Below are positions 31,401 through 40,504 of a stretch of DNA of 64,000 nucleotides, piece by piece. The DNA lies in assembly GCF_023277925.1 (NCBI RefSeq), contig NZ_CP063832.1:2310001-2374000 (forward strand), in the 5' to 3' direction. The stretch is from Pseudomonas entomophila. Its GTDB lineage: Bacteria; Pseudomonadota; Gammaproteobacteria; Pseudomonadales; Pseudomonadaceae. The notes beneath the pieces are model-generated. The model had not been told where the DNA came from, made no database searches, and worked only from the letters and a program-made list of their open reading frames with translations. The position numbers and the translations under genes are program-made. Numbering within the stretch: position 1 is the stretch's first letter; each line of letters starts with the position of its first letter.

Positions 31401-32977
31401 AAACGCTCGCCATTATGCTGAACCAGAGGCTCGTAGTTACCGTCCCCCCGAGGATGGCGCAGCCTCCAGGCCAGGTTCGGCGCCGGGCGATGAACCTCGT
31501 AGTAGTGCTCACCCACTCGTATCCAGCGTCTCTGCCCGACTGCATACAACCCGTCATCCTGCAGCAGCGGCTGGTCCGGCGTCGATGCGTAAACCTCCAG
31601 GTCTGGGTTCCATAACCGTGCACCACGCCCCTCGACAGTCACCGGCTGCAACGCATCGACAAAGGCGCTGCCTTGGAAGCGGCGTGCAACCAGGCTGAAC
31701 CCAATGACCGTAGCGCTGGTGACAGCCACCGTCTCGGCCACGTGCAACATGTGCTCCATAGCCTCGTGCTGGTGCCCTTGCGACCAGTCGACAGCCCCCT
31801 CGCATGCTTCCCCGAGCGTATCCAAAGTGACCTTCGCCAGCAGCACAACGCCAACGCCCGGCACCGCCAGGCCGACCAACCCAAGCGCCTGCCAGCCGAT
31901 TGCCTTCCAACGATTGAACCGTTGCTCGGCAGCCTGGTGATCGACATCCGTGTTGGCCACCAGCAGCAGCTTGCCCTCATCCTTGAACCGCTCTACCTGC
32001 ATACTCGCCAGAGCCGCGAACACATCGCCATCCGCCACCCTCCCCTGCACATCCAGATCCGGAGCGTCGTCGCGCAGGCGCGTATCGAGCGTCTCGACGA
32101 ATTGCGCACGCTCACCCAGGCCGATCAATTCACGAAAATGTCGGCGCACATCGCCCTTGGCCAACGCTGCGATGAGGTAGGCATTCATGGCCGCCAGCGA
32201 ATCGAATCGCTGCAACGCCATGTCCTGAAGACTGGGCAGGTAGAGAACAATGCCTTGACTGTTCCCCGATTCATCGCGCAACTGGATCTTCAGACCATTC
32301 GCCACCGTGCACCCTAGAATGCGCAATGCACCCGCATAGGCCTGCAATGCGCTCTTGGAAGCCCCCTGCCCACGGCTCGGCAGCTCACTCAATGCCACGT
32401 GCTCGGCCGGGCTGATCGTACCTTTTAGCAAGCCGAGCTGGCAGGCAAGGGCAAAGCCGGTGCGGTGATGCGTGGCAAGCGCCGTCTGCGCCTGAGGGGT
32501 GAACATCCGGTTCAGGTACTCGTGGTACCGCGCCCCTAGGTCCAGAGCGCGAACACGTGCGAGCAGGTTATCCAGGTCTATCGACAACAGCTGTGCCTCA
32601 CCCGTGACGGTAATGCCGGTGCCTGCATAGAAGGAGGCATCGGACGAGAAACCCTGCATCAGGCGCAGCAATGCAGGTAGACGCACCTCGTTGATTTCGT
32701 CGGAGGGCAAGCCGATGAGTGGCGGCACGGAGAATCTGCGTCGGATTTCCAGCCAATCCAGTTCCGCCAACGGCGGACAATCCGAAACAAGTTCGTTCAT
32801 CAGTGGCTGAAAGTGCTGCTCGGCATACCGTTGTGGCGACACGAGCTGCTCGGTGAGCATCGCCAGTGCCTGGCGGCTGAGCGCATGCGCCCTGAAGCAC
32901 TCGGCCAGCGCCCTGACCCTGGCGGGTGTGGCACGCAACCAGGCCGGCAGCCTGGAAGCGATGAAGGTATCGGTCAT
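28466..32977 (-). CDS. NEL-type E3 ubiquitin ligase effector with toxin-like N-terminus and leucine-rich repeats
   Basis: Protein of about 1503 aa (ATG 32977; a GTG at 33121 would add 48 residues and overlap the AraC gene). The N-terminal half resembles DUF6543 toxin proteins (starting ASRLPAWLRATPARVRALAECFRAHALSRQALAML), with a hydrophobic pair near residues 375-430 (WQALGLVGLAVPGVGVVLLAK; ETVAVTSATVIGFSLVA). Residues about 1025-1165 hold leucine-rich repeats (LRVLNLNNNRIDALPPGVTGLGDL, LRTLDLSFNPIQQL). The C-terminal roughly 330 residues fit the NEL domain of IpaH/SspH-like ligases, with the catalytic motif C1278-H-D1280 in DEVRGCHDSHAERF. Such ligases act inside eukaryotic host cells. The delivery route is not visible here. 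Confidence 0.85.
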   Translation of the reverse strand: MTDTFIASRLPAWLRATPARVRALAECFRAHALSRQALAMLTEQLVSPQRYAEQHFQPLMNELVSDCPPLAELDWLEIRRRFSVPPLIGLPSDEINEVRLPALLRLMQGFSSDASFYAGTGITVTGEAQLLSIDLDNLLARVRALDLGARYHEYLNRMFTPQAQTALATHHRTGFALACQLGLLKGTISPAEHVALSELPSRGQGASKSALQAYAGALRILGCTVANGLKIQLRDESGNSQGIVLYLPSLQDMALQRFDSLAAMNAYLIAALAKGDVRRHFRELIGLGERAQFVETLDTRLRDDAPDLDVQGRVADGDVFAALASMQVERFKDEGKLLLVANTDVDHQAAEQRFNRWKAIGWQALGLVGLAVPGVGVVLLAKVTLDTLGEACEGAVDWSQGHQHEAMEHMLHVAETVAVTSATVIGFSLVARRFQGSAFVDALQPVTVEGRGARLWNPDLEVYASTPDQPLLQDDGLYAVGQRRWIRVGEHYYEVHRPAPNLAWRLRHPRGDGNYEPLVQHNGERFWRIRLERPMEWDDSVEMLNRLWPHEPPFDAPQAEQILKVAGVDQEELRSILVENRPAPVNLRDTLRRFDADARISALFERLRLPGARLGDTEVLEWCRGRAQMQALDEPAIVAHLVERRSELQGPLLDHLSREVLPDDGLLALLQRDFPFLPQVYAREALRDVAPEVRAQALAESRLPLSIGKKARALFELARANRAVEGLYLPTAYSNETGELVLALLRRLPGWPSRVNVELREGSDSGRLLAIMDPQGPSHQRVVMFARDGQFRLYDSQGREREEDVAEPGGIFQALAALLGEADRTALKFVDSDPAQQLRGALQALLPAQRSHVLARLGWRVEHRWFNPGKRLPDGRVGYPLGGRASRLSSRTLGGRVRALYPSIGDEGVERIVQRLIRENENPFMALLEQEENYQQLDEALEDWVQDEPQRLTRGIRAQFAHRLRSLWRYEGEPGIDGQGQVNGLRLDVSGWRVGRLPDLPAEVDFSHVTELVMVNMDLTEVRGNFLRCFESLRVLNLNNNRIDALPPGVTGLGDLSSLLLMSNHIRMSEADQHILAHLSNLRTLDLSFNPIQQLALQFDHLPQLTELRANSCGLLEVPAGIQSCGLLSLADLSRNQITSIPEAVHRMPWSFRRRLILVSNPLTPQAVGQLYRVDAHQARLIRELEQGEVSGAVALSRWQAIDDENGRAAHSALWQRIEALPGSDGLFRLFGNLTQTPDFTRAPEYLRGQLWSLLEAIDQEPALREEVFLHADEVRGCHDSHAERFSRLQLHVLTFKARAQGARGEGENELLNLGRQLFRMDRVDEYAAQDVRDREAQRGPDDPEIDELEVIVGYRSALAADLDLPSQPRHLRFAGLADITEARAKAALAAVRAAENIDALASSIGQRDFWRSFLEMRHGAAFMALAQSFDDQGAKLDEAFAGPSSEGPAAGLTSEEYKQRWGTLMVARAAAEHALATGLTREALERAAEVTPYPAGQSAQPD

Positions 32978-33104
32978 GACCTCGGGGGTGAGGGTTGGTG
33001 ATGGTGTACCAGATGAAAATTGCACGGCGTATCGACCTTGATCGTGTAGGGAGGCCCATCCTGCCGATCCTTCGGTACGCCCCTCAGTTGGAAGCGAGCA
33101 CCCG

Positions 33105-34124
33105 CTAGATGGGCGTCGCACCCTGGAGGATCAAGTGGCGGTAGTGCCCTGGGTTGCAGCCAAACCACTTGCGAAATGCCTTGTAGAAAGAACTGCTGTC
33201 AGCGAATCCCAGGCGTTCGGCGATCTGCGCAAGGCTCAGGTCCGCCTCGCAGAGCCAAGCGATCGAAAGCTCCCGCCGCACGCCGTCCTTGATGCCCTGG
33301 TAGGTTTGGCCTTCCTCCGACAGACGACGGCGCAAGGTCGACACCGAAATGTGCAACGTGCTCGCAATCCTTTCAGCGTCCGGCCAGGCCCCCGGTTGCA
33401 GTTGCAGCAATCGGTGGCGCAACTGCCGGGCGAGACTGGCAGGGTCGCGGTACTTGACCAGGATGTTGCCAGGCGCCTCGGCCAGAAAACGCTGCAACTC
33501 TTCGTCGTTGCGGCGCACCGGCAGCTCGAGGCATTCGGCGGCGATGATCATGCGCGTGCGCGGCCTGTCGAACTGCAGGTTCTCGGAGAACATCACCCGA
33601 TAGTCATCGCAGAACGGAGGTTCGGCGCAGCGCAATTCAATGGCCAGGATCGGGATGCGGCGCCCAGCGAGCCAGCACGCCACGCCGTGCACAATCATCC
33701 AGAAAGTGAAGTAGGTGAATGCCCGACGCGGTGCATCACGCGGCTCATTGATGACGATTTCAGCCAGGCTCTGCTGACGCACCAGGCTGGGCTGCAAATC
33801 TTCAAGCATCAATCCAAGGAACGCGAGCGCGGTCTCGATACCGGCAGCCAAGGTTGGCTGTGCCATGCTCGCCCGGCACAGGAACGCCAGGCTGCCGCTG
33901 CGCAGGCCACGCGGATCCATGGCGAAGAACTCGTCATTGCAGCGCCGCGCCAGTAGCCGCCAGAGTCGGGCATAGGCTTCGGCGCTGACACGCGCCTCGG
34001 GCAGATCGAGCTGGCCGACATCGATGCCGGCACGCGTCAGCAGCGCCGTATCCGGCCCCGCCGGGCAAGTCTGCAATAGCGCTTCACGCACCAGCTGCAT
34101 GGAAATGGTGTCTTTTTCGCTCAT
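33105..34124 (-). CDS. AraC family transcriptional regulator
   Basis: Regulator of 339 aa with an Arabinose_bd-type N-terminal domain (DTALLTRAGIDVGQLDLPEARVSAEAYARLWRLL) and a C-terminal AraC HTH (ERIASTLHISVSTLRRRLSEEGQTYQGIKDGVRRE...IAERLGFADSSSFYKAFRKWFGCNPGHYR). ATG 34124 has AGGA 6 nt upstream. OruR/MmoC-type relatives sense small molecules. It lies upstream of the NEL gene and the fadDx operon on the same strand, so it may control either; the fad operon is favoured because this regulator type often accompanies acyl-CoA catabolism. Confidence 0.88.
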   Translation of the reverse strand: MSEKDTISMQLVREALLQTCPAGPDTALLTRAGIDVGQLDLPEARVSAEAYARLWRLLARRCNDEFFAMDPRGLRSGSLAFLCRASMAQPTLAAGIETALAFLGLMLEDLQPSLVRQQSLAEIVINEPRDAPRRAFTYFTFWMIVHGVACWLAGRRIPILAIELRCAEPPFCDDYRVMFSENLQFDRPRTRMIIAAECLELPVRRNDEELQRFLAEAPGNILVKYRDPASLARQLRHRLLQLQPGAWPDAERIASTLHISVSTLRRRLSEEGQTYQGIKDGVRRELSIAWLCEADLSLAQIAERLGFADSSSFYKAFRKWFGCNPGHYRHLILQGATPI

Positions 34125-34181
34125 CGATGATCCTGTCGATTCAGTGCAGGCCATCTTAGGCCGCACCATTACAAACGGCCA

Positions 34182-35045
34182 TCACAGGCCCGCCGCCAGC
34201 CCCAGAAACGCTGCGATCAGGCGCAGCTCCCGACGCCGCTCCAGGCAACCAATCATGTGCTGGTTGACCAGGCCCGCACCACTCAACGGCCGCGCCACCA
34301 CCCGTGGGTCGTGAGCCACCTCGGTGGACGACACCACACCGATGCCCAGCTCGGCCGCCACGGCCTCTGTCACCGCCTCGCGGCTGTCCAGCTCCAGCAG
34401 CACGCGGGGCTGCACCCCGGCCTGAACGCAGGCTTTGTCGAAGGTGCGCCGGGTGGTCGAGCTGGGCTCGCGCAGCACCATGATCTGCTTGTCCAGCGCG
34501 GCCAGCGCCAAGTCGTCGGTGGCCGCGGCCCAAGCGTGCCCTGCCGGCAGCAAAGCACACAGACGCGACTCGCACAGGCTCTGCAGGTACAGCCCCTTGC
34601 GCGGTTCGATTTCGGTCAGCACCGCCACATCGGCGTGTTCGGAGAGCAACGCGGCCAGGGTTTCCTGGGCATTGCCCAGGCGCAAGTTGACGGTGATGCC
34701 GGGGTAGCGCTCGCGCAACTGCGCCAGCATCGGCATGACCCGATGCGGGCCATCGGCGGCGACCTCCAAGCGCCCGGTGAGCAACTGCCGGTTAGCCTCG
34801 AGCATGGCCTGGGCTTCCTCGGCCAAGCCGAACATGGCCCGGGTGATGGCCGCCAGGCGCGTGCCCTCTTCGGTCAGCTCGACCCGCCGCGCTGTGCGGC
34901 GCAGCAACGTGATCTGGTAGTGCTCTTCCAACGCCTTGACGTGCCCGGTGACCGCCGGCTGGCTGATGAACAGCCGCTCGGCAGCACGGGTGAAGCTGCC
35001 CTCACGGGCGACGGCATCGAAGGCGCGGAGCTGGAACAAGTTCAT
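34182..35045 (-). CDS. LysR family transcriptional regulator of the phnWX genes
   Basis: LysR-type regulator of 287 aa: winged HTH at residues 1-60 ([41 protein letters not shown]) and a periplasmic-binding-like effector domain ([36 protein letters not shown]). It is divergent from phnW across 113 bp, the common arrangement for a dedicated activator of 2-aminoethylphosphonate degradation. The effector is probably 2-AEP or an intermediate, by inference. Confidence 0.88.
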   Translation of the reverse strand: MNLFQLRAFDAVAREGSFTRAAERLFISQPAVTGHVKALEEHYQITLLRRTARRVELTEEGTRLAAITRAMFGLAEEAQAMLEANRQLLTGRLEVAADGPHRVMPMLAQLRERYPGITVNLRLGNAQETLAALLSEHADVAVLTEIEPRKGLYLQSLCESRLCALLPAGHAWAAATDDLALAALDKQIMVLREPSSTTRRTFDKACVQAGVQPRVLLELDSREAVTEAVAAELGIGVVSSTEVAHDPRVVARPLSGAGLVNQHMIGCLERRRELRLIAAFLGLAAGL

Positions 35046-35158
35046 GTCTATCGGCCTTACTTATCGTTGGCATATCTACAAACAATTTGATTGATGAAAC
35101 GGCGAATTGCAACCTAGCCCCACTAGTTTCCAGCCCACCGCAAGTGAGGAACCACGGA

Positions 35159-36265
35159 ATGAGCAACGCCCCGATCCTGCTGACCCCCGGCCCATTGACC
35201 ACCTCCATCCGCACCCGCCAGGCCATGCTCGTGGACTGGGGCTCCTGGGACCGCGACTTCAACCAGCTGACCGCCAGCGTGTGCGAGCAGCTGCTGGCCA
35301 TCCTCGACGCCAGCACCAGCCACCACTGCGTGCCCTTGCAAGGCAGCGGTACTTTCGCCGTCGAGGCGGCCATCGGCACCCTGGTGCCACGCGACGGCAA
35401 GGTGCTGGTGCTGATCAACGGCGCCTACGGCCAGCGCCTGGCCAAGATCTGCAACGTGCTCGGCCGCGACTTCAGCACCTTCGAAACCGCCGAGGACCAG
35501 CCGACCACCGCCGATGACGTCGACCGCCTGCTGGCCGCCGACCCAGCCGTGACCCACGTGGCGCTGATCCACTGCGAGACCAGTACCGGCATCCTCAACC
35601 CGCTGCCCGAGATCGCCCAGGTGGTCCAGCGCCACGGCAAACGCCTGATCATCGACGCCATGAGCTCGTTCGGCGCACTGCCGATCGATGCCCGTGAAAT
35701 CCCCTTCGAAGCGCTGATCGCCGCCTCCGGCAAGTGCCTGGAAGGCGTACCGGGCATGGGCTTCGTGTTCGCCGAGAAATCCGCCCTGGCCGCCGCCGAA
35801 GGCAACGCCCACTCCCTGGCCATGGACCTGCACGATCAGCACACCTACATGGCCAAGACCGGCCAATGGCGCTTTACCCCGCCGACCCATGTGGTCGCCG
35901 CCCTGCATGAAGCATTGCTGCAATACAACGAAGAAGGCGGCCTGCCCGCCCGTCACCAGCGCTACAAAGACAACTGCCAGACCCTGCTCGCCGGCATGGC
36001 GAGCATCGGCCTGCGAAGCTTCCTGCCCGCCGAGATCCAGGCGCCGATCATCGTCACCTTCCACGCGCCGACCGACCCGCGCTATCAGTTCAAGGACTTC
36101 TACGAGCGGGTCAAAGCCAAAGGCTTCATTCTCTACCCCGGCAAGCTGACCCAGGTCGAGACCTTCCGCGTCGGCTGCATCGGCGTGGTCGGCGCGGCCG
36201 GCATGCAGGCCGCCGTGGATGCCGTGGCCGAGGTCCTGCGGGAAATGGAAGTGCTGGACATCTGA
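35159..36265 (+). CDS. phnW: 2-aminoethylphosphonate--pyruvate transaminase
   Basis: PLP-dependent class V aminotransferase of 368 aa, converting 2-aminoethylphosphonate and pyruvate to phosphonoacetaldehyde and alanine. PLP lysine K192 lies in [21 protein letters not shown]; the N-terminal [18 protein letters not shown] and [12 protein letters not shown] segments are characteristic of PhnW. ATG 35159 is 8 nt after AGGA; the in-frame upstream start at 35087 is rejected. It forms an operon with phnX 34 bp downstream, giving carbon, nitrogen and phosphorus from 2-AEP. Confidence 0.96.
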   Translation: MSNAPILLTPGPLTTSIRTRQAMLVDWGSWDRDFNQLTASVCEQLLAILDASTSHHCVPLQGSGTFAVEAAIGTLVPRDGKVLVLINGAYGQRLAKICNVLGRDFSTFETAEDQPTTADDVDRLLAADPAVTHVALIHCETSTGILNPLPEIAQVVQRHGKRLIIDAMSSFGALPIDAREIPFEALIAASGKCLEGVPGMGFVFAEKSALAAAEGNAHSLAMDLHDQHTYMAKTGQWRFTPPTHVVAALHEALLQYNEEGGLPARHQRYKDNCQTLLAGMASIGLRSFLPAEIQAPIIVTFHAPTDPRYQFKDFYERVKAKGFILYPGKLTQVETFRVGCIGVVGAAGMQAAVDAVAEVLREMEVLDI

Positions 36266-36299
36266 CCCTTTGCCCACCGAATTCAAGGAAAACGCGCAC

Positions 36300-37127
36300 A
36301 TGAACTACAGCAACCCCACCCAGCTGCAAGCCGCCATCCTCGACTGGGCCGGCACCGTGGTCGATTTCGGCTCCTTCGCCCCCACGCAGATCTTCGTCGA
36401 AGCCTTCGCCGAGTTCGACGTGCAAGTGTCCATCGAAGAGGCCCGTGGCCCGATGGGCATGGGCAAGTGGGACCATATCCGCACCCTGTGCAACGTGCCG
36501 GAGATCGCCGAGCGCTATCGCAAGGTGTTCGGTCGTACCCCGACCGACGACGACGTCACCGCCATCTACGAACGCTTCATGCCGCTGCAGATCGAGAAGA
36601 TCGCCGTGCACTCGGCGCTGATTCCTGGCGCCCTGGACACCCTGACCGGGCTGCGCCAGGACGGTTTGAAGATCGGCTCCTGCTCGGGCTACCCGAAGGT
36701 GGTGATGGACAAGGTGGTCGAACTGGCGGCGCAGAACGGTTATGTGGCCGACCACGTGGTGGCCACCGACGAAACCCCGAACGGCCGGCCCTGGCCGGCC
36801 CAGGCCCTGGCCAACGTGATCGCCCTGGGCATCGACGATGTGGCGGCGTGCGTGAAAGTGGACGACACCGTGCCGGGCATTCTCGAGGGGCGCCGCGCCG
36901 GGATGTGGACCGTGGCCCTGGTGTGCTCGGGCAACGCCCTGGGGCTGACCTGGGAAGGTTACCGGGCGCTGAGCGCGGAAAAACTGGAGAGTGAGCGCAC
37001 GCGCATCCACACAATGTTTGCAGGGTCCCGACCGCACTACCTGATCGACACCATCAACGAACTGCCCGAGGTGATCGCCGATATCAACCGGCGCCTGGCC
37101 AAGGGCGAAATGCCGCAAGCTGTTTGA
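36300..37127 (+). CDS. phnX: Phosphonoacetaldehyde hydrolase (phosphonatase)
   Basis: HAD-superfamily enzyme of 275 aa cleaving the C-P bond of phosphonoacetaldehyde to acetaldehyde and phosphate. Nucleophile D15 lies in [15 protein letters not shown] and the Schiff-base lysine K56 in [14 protein letters not shown], both diagnostic for PhnX. The GSCSGYPK and [21 protein letters not shown] motifs II-IV are intact. It follows phnW and is separated from convergent chrR by a REP pair that probably terminates both messages. Confidence 0.96.
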   Translation: MNYSNPTQLQAAILDWAGTVVDFGSFAPTQIFVEAFAEFDVQVSIEEARGPMGMGKWDHIRTLCNVPEIAERYRKVFGRTPTDDDVTAIYERFMPLQIEKIAVHSALIPGALDTLTGLRQDGLKIGSCSGYPKVVMDKVVELAAQNGYVADHVVATDETPNGRPWPAQALANVIALGIDDVAACVKVDDTVPGILEGRRAGMWTVALVCSGNALGLTWEGYRALSAEKLESERTRIHTMFAGSRPHYLIDTINELPEVIADINRRLAKGEMPQAV

Positions 37128-37140
37128 TCGCGGTAAATAG

Positions 37141-37203
37141 GCGGTTCGCCGGCAAGTCGGCTCTTACGGGTATGGTGTAGGAGCCAGCTTGCCGGCGAAC
37201 CGC
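37141..37203. repeat. REP palindrome pair between phnX and chrR
   Basis: Two facing REP copies (37141-37167 and 37178-37203) with the core TTCGCCGGCAAG...GGCTC form a long imperfect hairpin with three mismatches. REPs of this type are dispersed in P. putida genomes, usually between convergent genes, where they act as transcript ends. Confidence 0.85.
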
Positions 37204-37208
37204 CTCTA

Positions 37209-37766
37209 TCAGACTGCGCGATTCAGTTTTACCCACGACGCGAACTTGTCGATGAATGCCTGCAAGAACGGCCGGGTCTTGTCATTGAGCTTGCCGTTGT
37301 CGTCGAACAGCGTCGCCGCCCCACCGATATACGCTTCGGGCATCTGCATGCAGGGCATGTCGAGGAACACCAGCGACTGGCGCAGCGCATGATTGGCGCC
37401 AAAGCCACCAATGGCCCCCGGCGAAACACTGGCCACCGCCGCCGGCTTGCCACTCCAGGCGCTCTGCCCATAGGGCCGCGACCCCACGTCGATGGCGTTC
37501 TTCAGCCCTCCCGGTACCGAACGGTTGTATTCCGGCGTCACGAACAACACCGCATCGCTGCGGCGGATCTCGTCGCGAAAATGCTTCCACGCTTCCGGCG
37601 CCTCGGGTTCGACATCCTCGTTGTACAACGGCAGGTCGCCGATTTCGACGATCCGCAGGGCAAGGCTGGACGGCGCCAGCTCGGACAACGCGCGGGCCAC
37701 CTTGCGGTTGTAGGAATCCTTGCGCAAGCTGCCGACGACGACGGCGACCGAATAGACATGGCTCAT
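37209..37766 (-). CDS. chrR: NAD(P)H-dependent FMN reductase / quinone-chromate reductase
   Basis: Flavodoxin-like FMN protein of 185 aa. The phosphate-binding loop GSLRKDSYNRKVA, the FMN contact TPEYNRSVPGGLKNAIDVGSRPYG and the tetramer-forming C-terminal region SPGAIGGFGANHALRQSLVFLDMPCMQMPE match the P. putida ChrR quinone reductase closely. It reduces quinones with two electrons and also chromate, protecting against oxidative stress. Monocistronic, ending at a REP pair. Confidence 0.95.
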   Translation of the reverse strand: MSHVYSVAVVVGSLRKDSYNRKVARALSELAPSSLALRIVEIGDLPLYNEDVEPEAPEAWKHFRDEIRRSDAVLFVTPEYNRSVPGGLKNAIDVGSRPYGQSAWSGKPAAVASVSPGAIGGFGANHALRQSLVFLDMPCMQMPEAYIGGAATLFDDNGKLNDKTRPFLQAFIDKFASWVKLNRAV

Positions 37767-37924
37767 GGCGAAGTGCTTCCTCTGCTGGAAAAGGGACGTA
37801 ACTAGTTATAGATGACCGTTCCTCGGGCCCCGGATTTTTTTCCATCCGGCTGAAAACTTCCCACGCCTTTTGCTGGTCTATGGGTACAGACATTTCCTAC
37901 ACGTTTCCGAGGTTTCCACCCAAA

Positions 37925-38143
37925 ATGGCAGCAGTAATGGTCGGCCAGTTCCACGCCCGCGACGCCGAAGGCCGAATCTACCCCGTTCACGAGTTCCAGG
38001 AGTCCACCCTCCAGGCCGACGGCAGCACCCTGGGCGCGCCCGTCACCACCTACCGCCTGGCCATCGGCGACCGCGTCAACCACTTGGGTGAGGACCGCTT
38101 CGAACTGGCCCAGACCGGCGTCGAGATCATCCGCATTCCCTGA
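37925..38143 (+). CDS. Small conserved-type hypothetical protein (72 aa)
   Basis: ATG 37925 gives MAAVMVGQFHARDAEGRIYPVHEFQESTLQADGSTLGAPVTTYRLAIGDRVNHLGEDRFELAQTGVEIIRIP. It reads as an all-beta domain, soluble, with a pattern (F-x-A-x-D-x-x-G-R-x-Y-x-V) seen in small Pseudomonas proteins of unknown role. The 3' end overlaps the convergent lysine decarboxylase gene by 17 nt. An upstream in-frame start at 37880 (GGTACAGACATT region) is less likely. Confidence 0.65.
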   Translation: MAAVMVGQFHARDAEGRIYPVHEFQESTLQADGSTLGAPVTTYRLAIGDRVNHLGEDRFELAQTGVEIIRIP

Positions 38144-40376
38144 CACAGTCGACCGTGTACAGCGGCCCGTCATGCTGCAGGCCGTGCACATCGGCGACGA
38201 AGCCCGGGAAGCCCTGGTCGAAGGCCCGGGCGAACGCCAGGTAATCGAGGATCGAGCGGGTCGCCTCGGTGAAGCGCTCGCCCGGCATGATCAGCGGGAT
38301 CCCCGGCGGGTAGGGCACCAGCATTACCGCCGATACCCGACCGAGCAGTTGCTCGATCGGCACCGCTTCCACCTCCCCCTTCACCATCCGGTCATAAGCC
38401 TGGGCCGGGCTCATGGCCACCTCAGGTAAGCGCGTGAACAACCGCTTGAGTTGCTTGGCCGTGGCATTGGCGCGGTAGCAGGCGTGCAACTGGTCGCACA
38501 AGTCGCGCAGGCCCAGCCCCCGATAGCGCAGTGGCTGCACCGCCACCACGCTGGCCAGGCACTGGTCGAGCGGCGTGTTGCCATCGTAATGGCGCTTGAA
38601 CTCCAGCAATTCGGTTAGCAACGTGCTCCATTTGCCCTTGGTGATGCCCATCGAGAACAGCACCAGGAAGCTGTACAGGCCGGTCTTCTCCACCACCAGG
38701 CCCCGCTCCCACAGGAACTTGCTGACCACCGCGGCCGGAATGCCCTGCTCGCCCAGCGTGCCCCCGGCATCGAGCCCCGGCATCACCAGGGTTACCTTGA
38801 GCGGGTCGAGCAGCACGTAATCGTCGGCCACCTCGCCAAAGCCATGCCAGTCCGCCCCCAGCTGCAAAACCCAATCCGCCGCCACCAGGCGCTCGACGCC
38901 CTCGGTGGCCGGCGGCTGCCAGATGCTGAACCACCAGTCCTGCGCCGCGATGTGCTGGCGCAGGTTGGCCAGGGCGCGGCGAAAGCTCAAGGCCTCGTCG
39001 AACATCTCTTGCAACAACGAACGCCCTGCCGGCCCTTCCATCATGCTCGAGGCCACGTCCAGCGAGGCGAGGATGCTGTACTGCGGCGAGGTGGAGATAT
39101 GCATCATGAACGCTTCGTTGAAGCGGTCGCGGTCCAACTGGCGGGCCGCGCCATCCTGCACATGGATCATCGACGCCTGGCTGAACGCGGCGAGCAGTTT
39201 GTGAGTGGAATGGGTACTGAACAGCAACGGATCGTGCGCTGCCCGCGGCGTGCCCATGGCATAGCGGCCCTCGAAGAAGTCGTGGAAGGCGGCATAGGCG
39301 AACCAGGCTTCGTCGAAGTGCAGCACCTCGACGCTGGCGCCCAGGGTCTGCTTGATCAGCCCGGCGTGGTAGCACAAGCCGTCGTAGGTAGAGTTGGTGA
39401 CCACGGCCAGTTTGATCCTCGGCGCGCGCCCCTGGGCCAGCGGGTGAGCCTGGATCTTCGCCTCGATCGACGCCGGGCTGAACTCACTGAGCGGGATTGG
39501 CCCGATGATGCCCAGCTCGTTGCGCTCCGGGCACAGGTAGATCGGGATCGCCCCGGTCATGATGATCGCGTGCACCACCGACTTGTGGCAGTTGCGGTCC
39601 ACCAATACCAGGTCGTCGCGCCCGACCATCGCGTGCCAGACAATCTTGTTGGCGGTGGAGGTGCCGTTGATGACGAAGAACGTGTGGTCGGCGCCGAAAT
39701 TGCGCGCGGCGCGGACTTCGGCTTCGGCCAAAGGGCCAGTGTGGTCGAGCAACGAGCCCAGTTCCGGCACCGAGACCGACAGGTCGGAACGCAGGGTGTT
39801 CTCGCCGAAAAACTGATGGAACGCCTGCCCCACCGGGCTCTTGCGGTAGGCCACGCCACCGCCGTGGCCTGGCGTGTGCCAGGAGTAGTTGGATTGCGCG
39901 GTGTGTTGCACCAACGCCTTGAAGAACGGCGGCAGCAGCCCGTCGAGGTAGTTGTGTGCAGCCCGTGCCACCTGGCGGGCGAGAAAGGGCACGGTGTCTT
40001 CGAACAAGTAGAGGATGCCGCGCAGTTGATTGAGTTCGCCCATGGCCTCAGCTGGGGCGTTTTCCAGGGTAACCTGCTCGCCCAGGGCGAAGATCGGCAG
40101 GTTGGGCGCGCGCAGGCGGGCCAGGCGGATCAGCTCGGCCATGTTCTGCAACAGGTGGGAGTTGTCGCCGGCGCCTTCGGCGGCGATCAGCATGCAGGCC
40201 AGGCCATGGTGGGTGGCGGCGACCAAGCGGGCTTCGGCCTGGTCGGCGGCGGCGAGGATGGTGAAGCCGTCCTGGGCCAGTTCATCAGCGATGCCGCGCA
40301 CCCGCTCGCCGGCGACGCTGTCAGCCTTGATCGCACGATGGACGATCAGTATGGGGAACTTGAGGTCCTTGTACAT
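38127..40376 (-). CDS. ldcA: Orn/Lys/Arg decarboxylase (lysine decarboxylase type)
   Basis: PLP-dependent fold-III-type decarboxylase of 749 aa: N-terminal response-regulator-like wing (residues about 1-130), aminotransferase-like core with PLP lysine K393 in FSTHSTHKLLAAFSQASMIHV, and the C-terminal domain (LVPYPPGIPLIMPGER). Pseudomonas relatives (LdcA/LdcC) make cadaverine from lysine in the lysine catabolic route; ornithine is an alternative substrate. It sits next to dnaQ-rnhA as in KT2440 (PP_4140 region, from recollection). The product is cytoplasmic. Confidence 0.93.
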   Translation of the reverse strand: MYKDLKFPILIVHRAIKADSVAGERVRGIADELAQDGFTILAAADQAEARLVAATHHGLACMLIAAEGAGDNSHLLQNMAELIRLARLRAPNLPIFALGEQVTLENAPAEAMGELNQLRGILYLFEDTVPFLARQVARAAHNYLDGLLPPFFKALVQHTAQSNYSWHTPGHGGGVAYRKSPVGQAFHQFFGENTLRSDLSVSVPELGSLLDHTGPLAEAEVRAARNFGADHTFFVINGTSTANKIVWHAMVGRDDLVLVDRNCHKSVVHAIIMTGAIPIYLCPERNELGIIGPIPLSEFSPASIEAKIQAHPLAQGRAPRIKLAVVTNSTYDGLCYHAGLIKQTLGASVEVLHFDEAWFAYAAFHDFFEGRYAMGTPRAAHDPLLFSTHSTHKLLAAFSQASMIHVQDGAARQLDRDRFNEAFMMHISTSPQYSILASLDVASSMMEGPAGRSLLQEMFDEALSFRRALANLRQHIAAQDWWFSIWQPPATEGVERLVAADWVLQLGADWHGFGEVADDYVLLDPLKVTLVMPGLDAGGTLGEQGIPAAVVSKFLWERGLVVEKTGLYSFLVLFSMGITKGKWSTLLTELLEFKRHYDGNTPLDQCLASVVAVQPLRYRGLGLRDLCDQLHACYRANATAKQLKRLFTRLPEVAMSPAQAYDRMVKGEVEAVPIEQLLGRVSAVMLVPYPPGIPLIMPGERFTEATRSILDYLAFARAFDQGFPGFVADVHGLQHDGPLYTVDCVRECG

Positions 40377-40423
40377 CGGGCGGCTACCTCTGCGGGGGCT
40401 TTTCCCTCAGGGTAGTTGATCAA

Positions 40424-40488
40424 GCCCTTTCGCCGGCAAGCCGGCTCCTAGGAGATCTCTGTAGGAGCCGGCTTGCCGGCGAAAGGGC
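40424..40488. repeat. REP pair, perfect 27-bp inverted repeat
   Basis: 40424-40450 and 40462-40488 are exact reverse complements of 27 bp around an 11-bp spacer, with the GCCGGC-AAG-CCGGC core typical of Pseudomonas REPs. It lies between dnaQ and the ldcA start on the same strand and could attenuate or terminate dnaQ transcripts. Confidence 0.9.
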
Positions 40489-40504
40489 CGGTACTGCCGG
40501 AAAA

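Noticed and set aside
32978..33121. N-terminal extension of the NEL protein from GTG 33121
   Set aside because: The extra 48 residues are low in predicted structure and overlap the AraC gene; ATG 32977 gives a start matching the toxin-family N-terminus, although its ribosome site is closely spaced, so the extension cannot be fully excluded.
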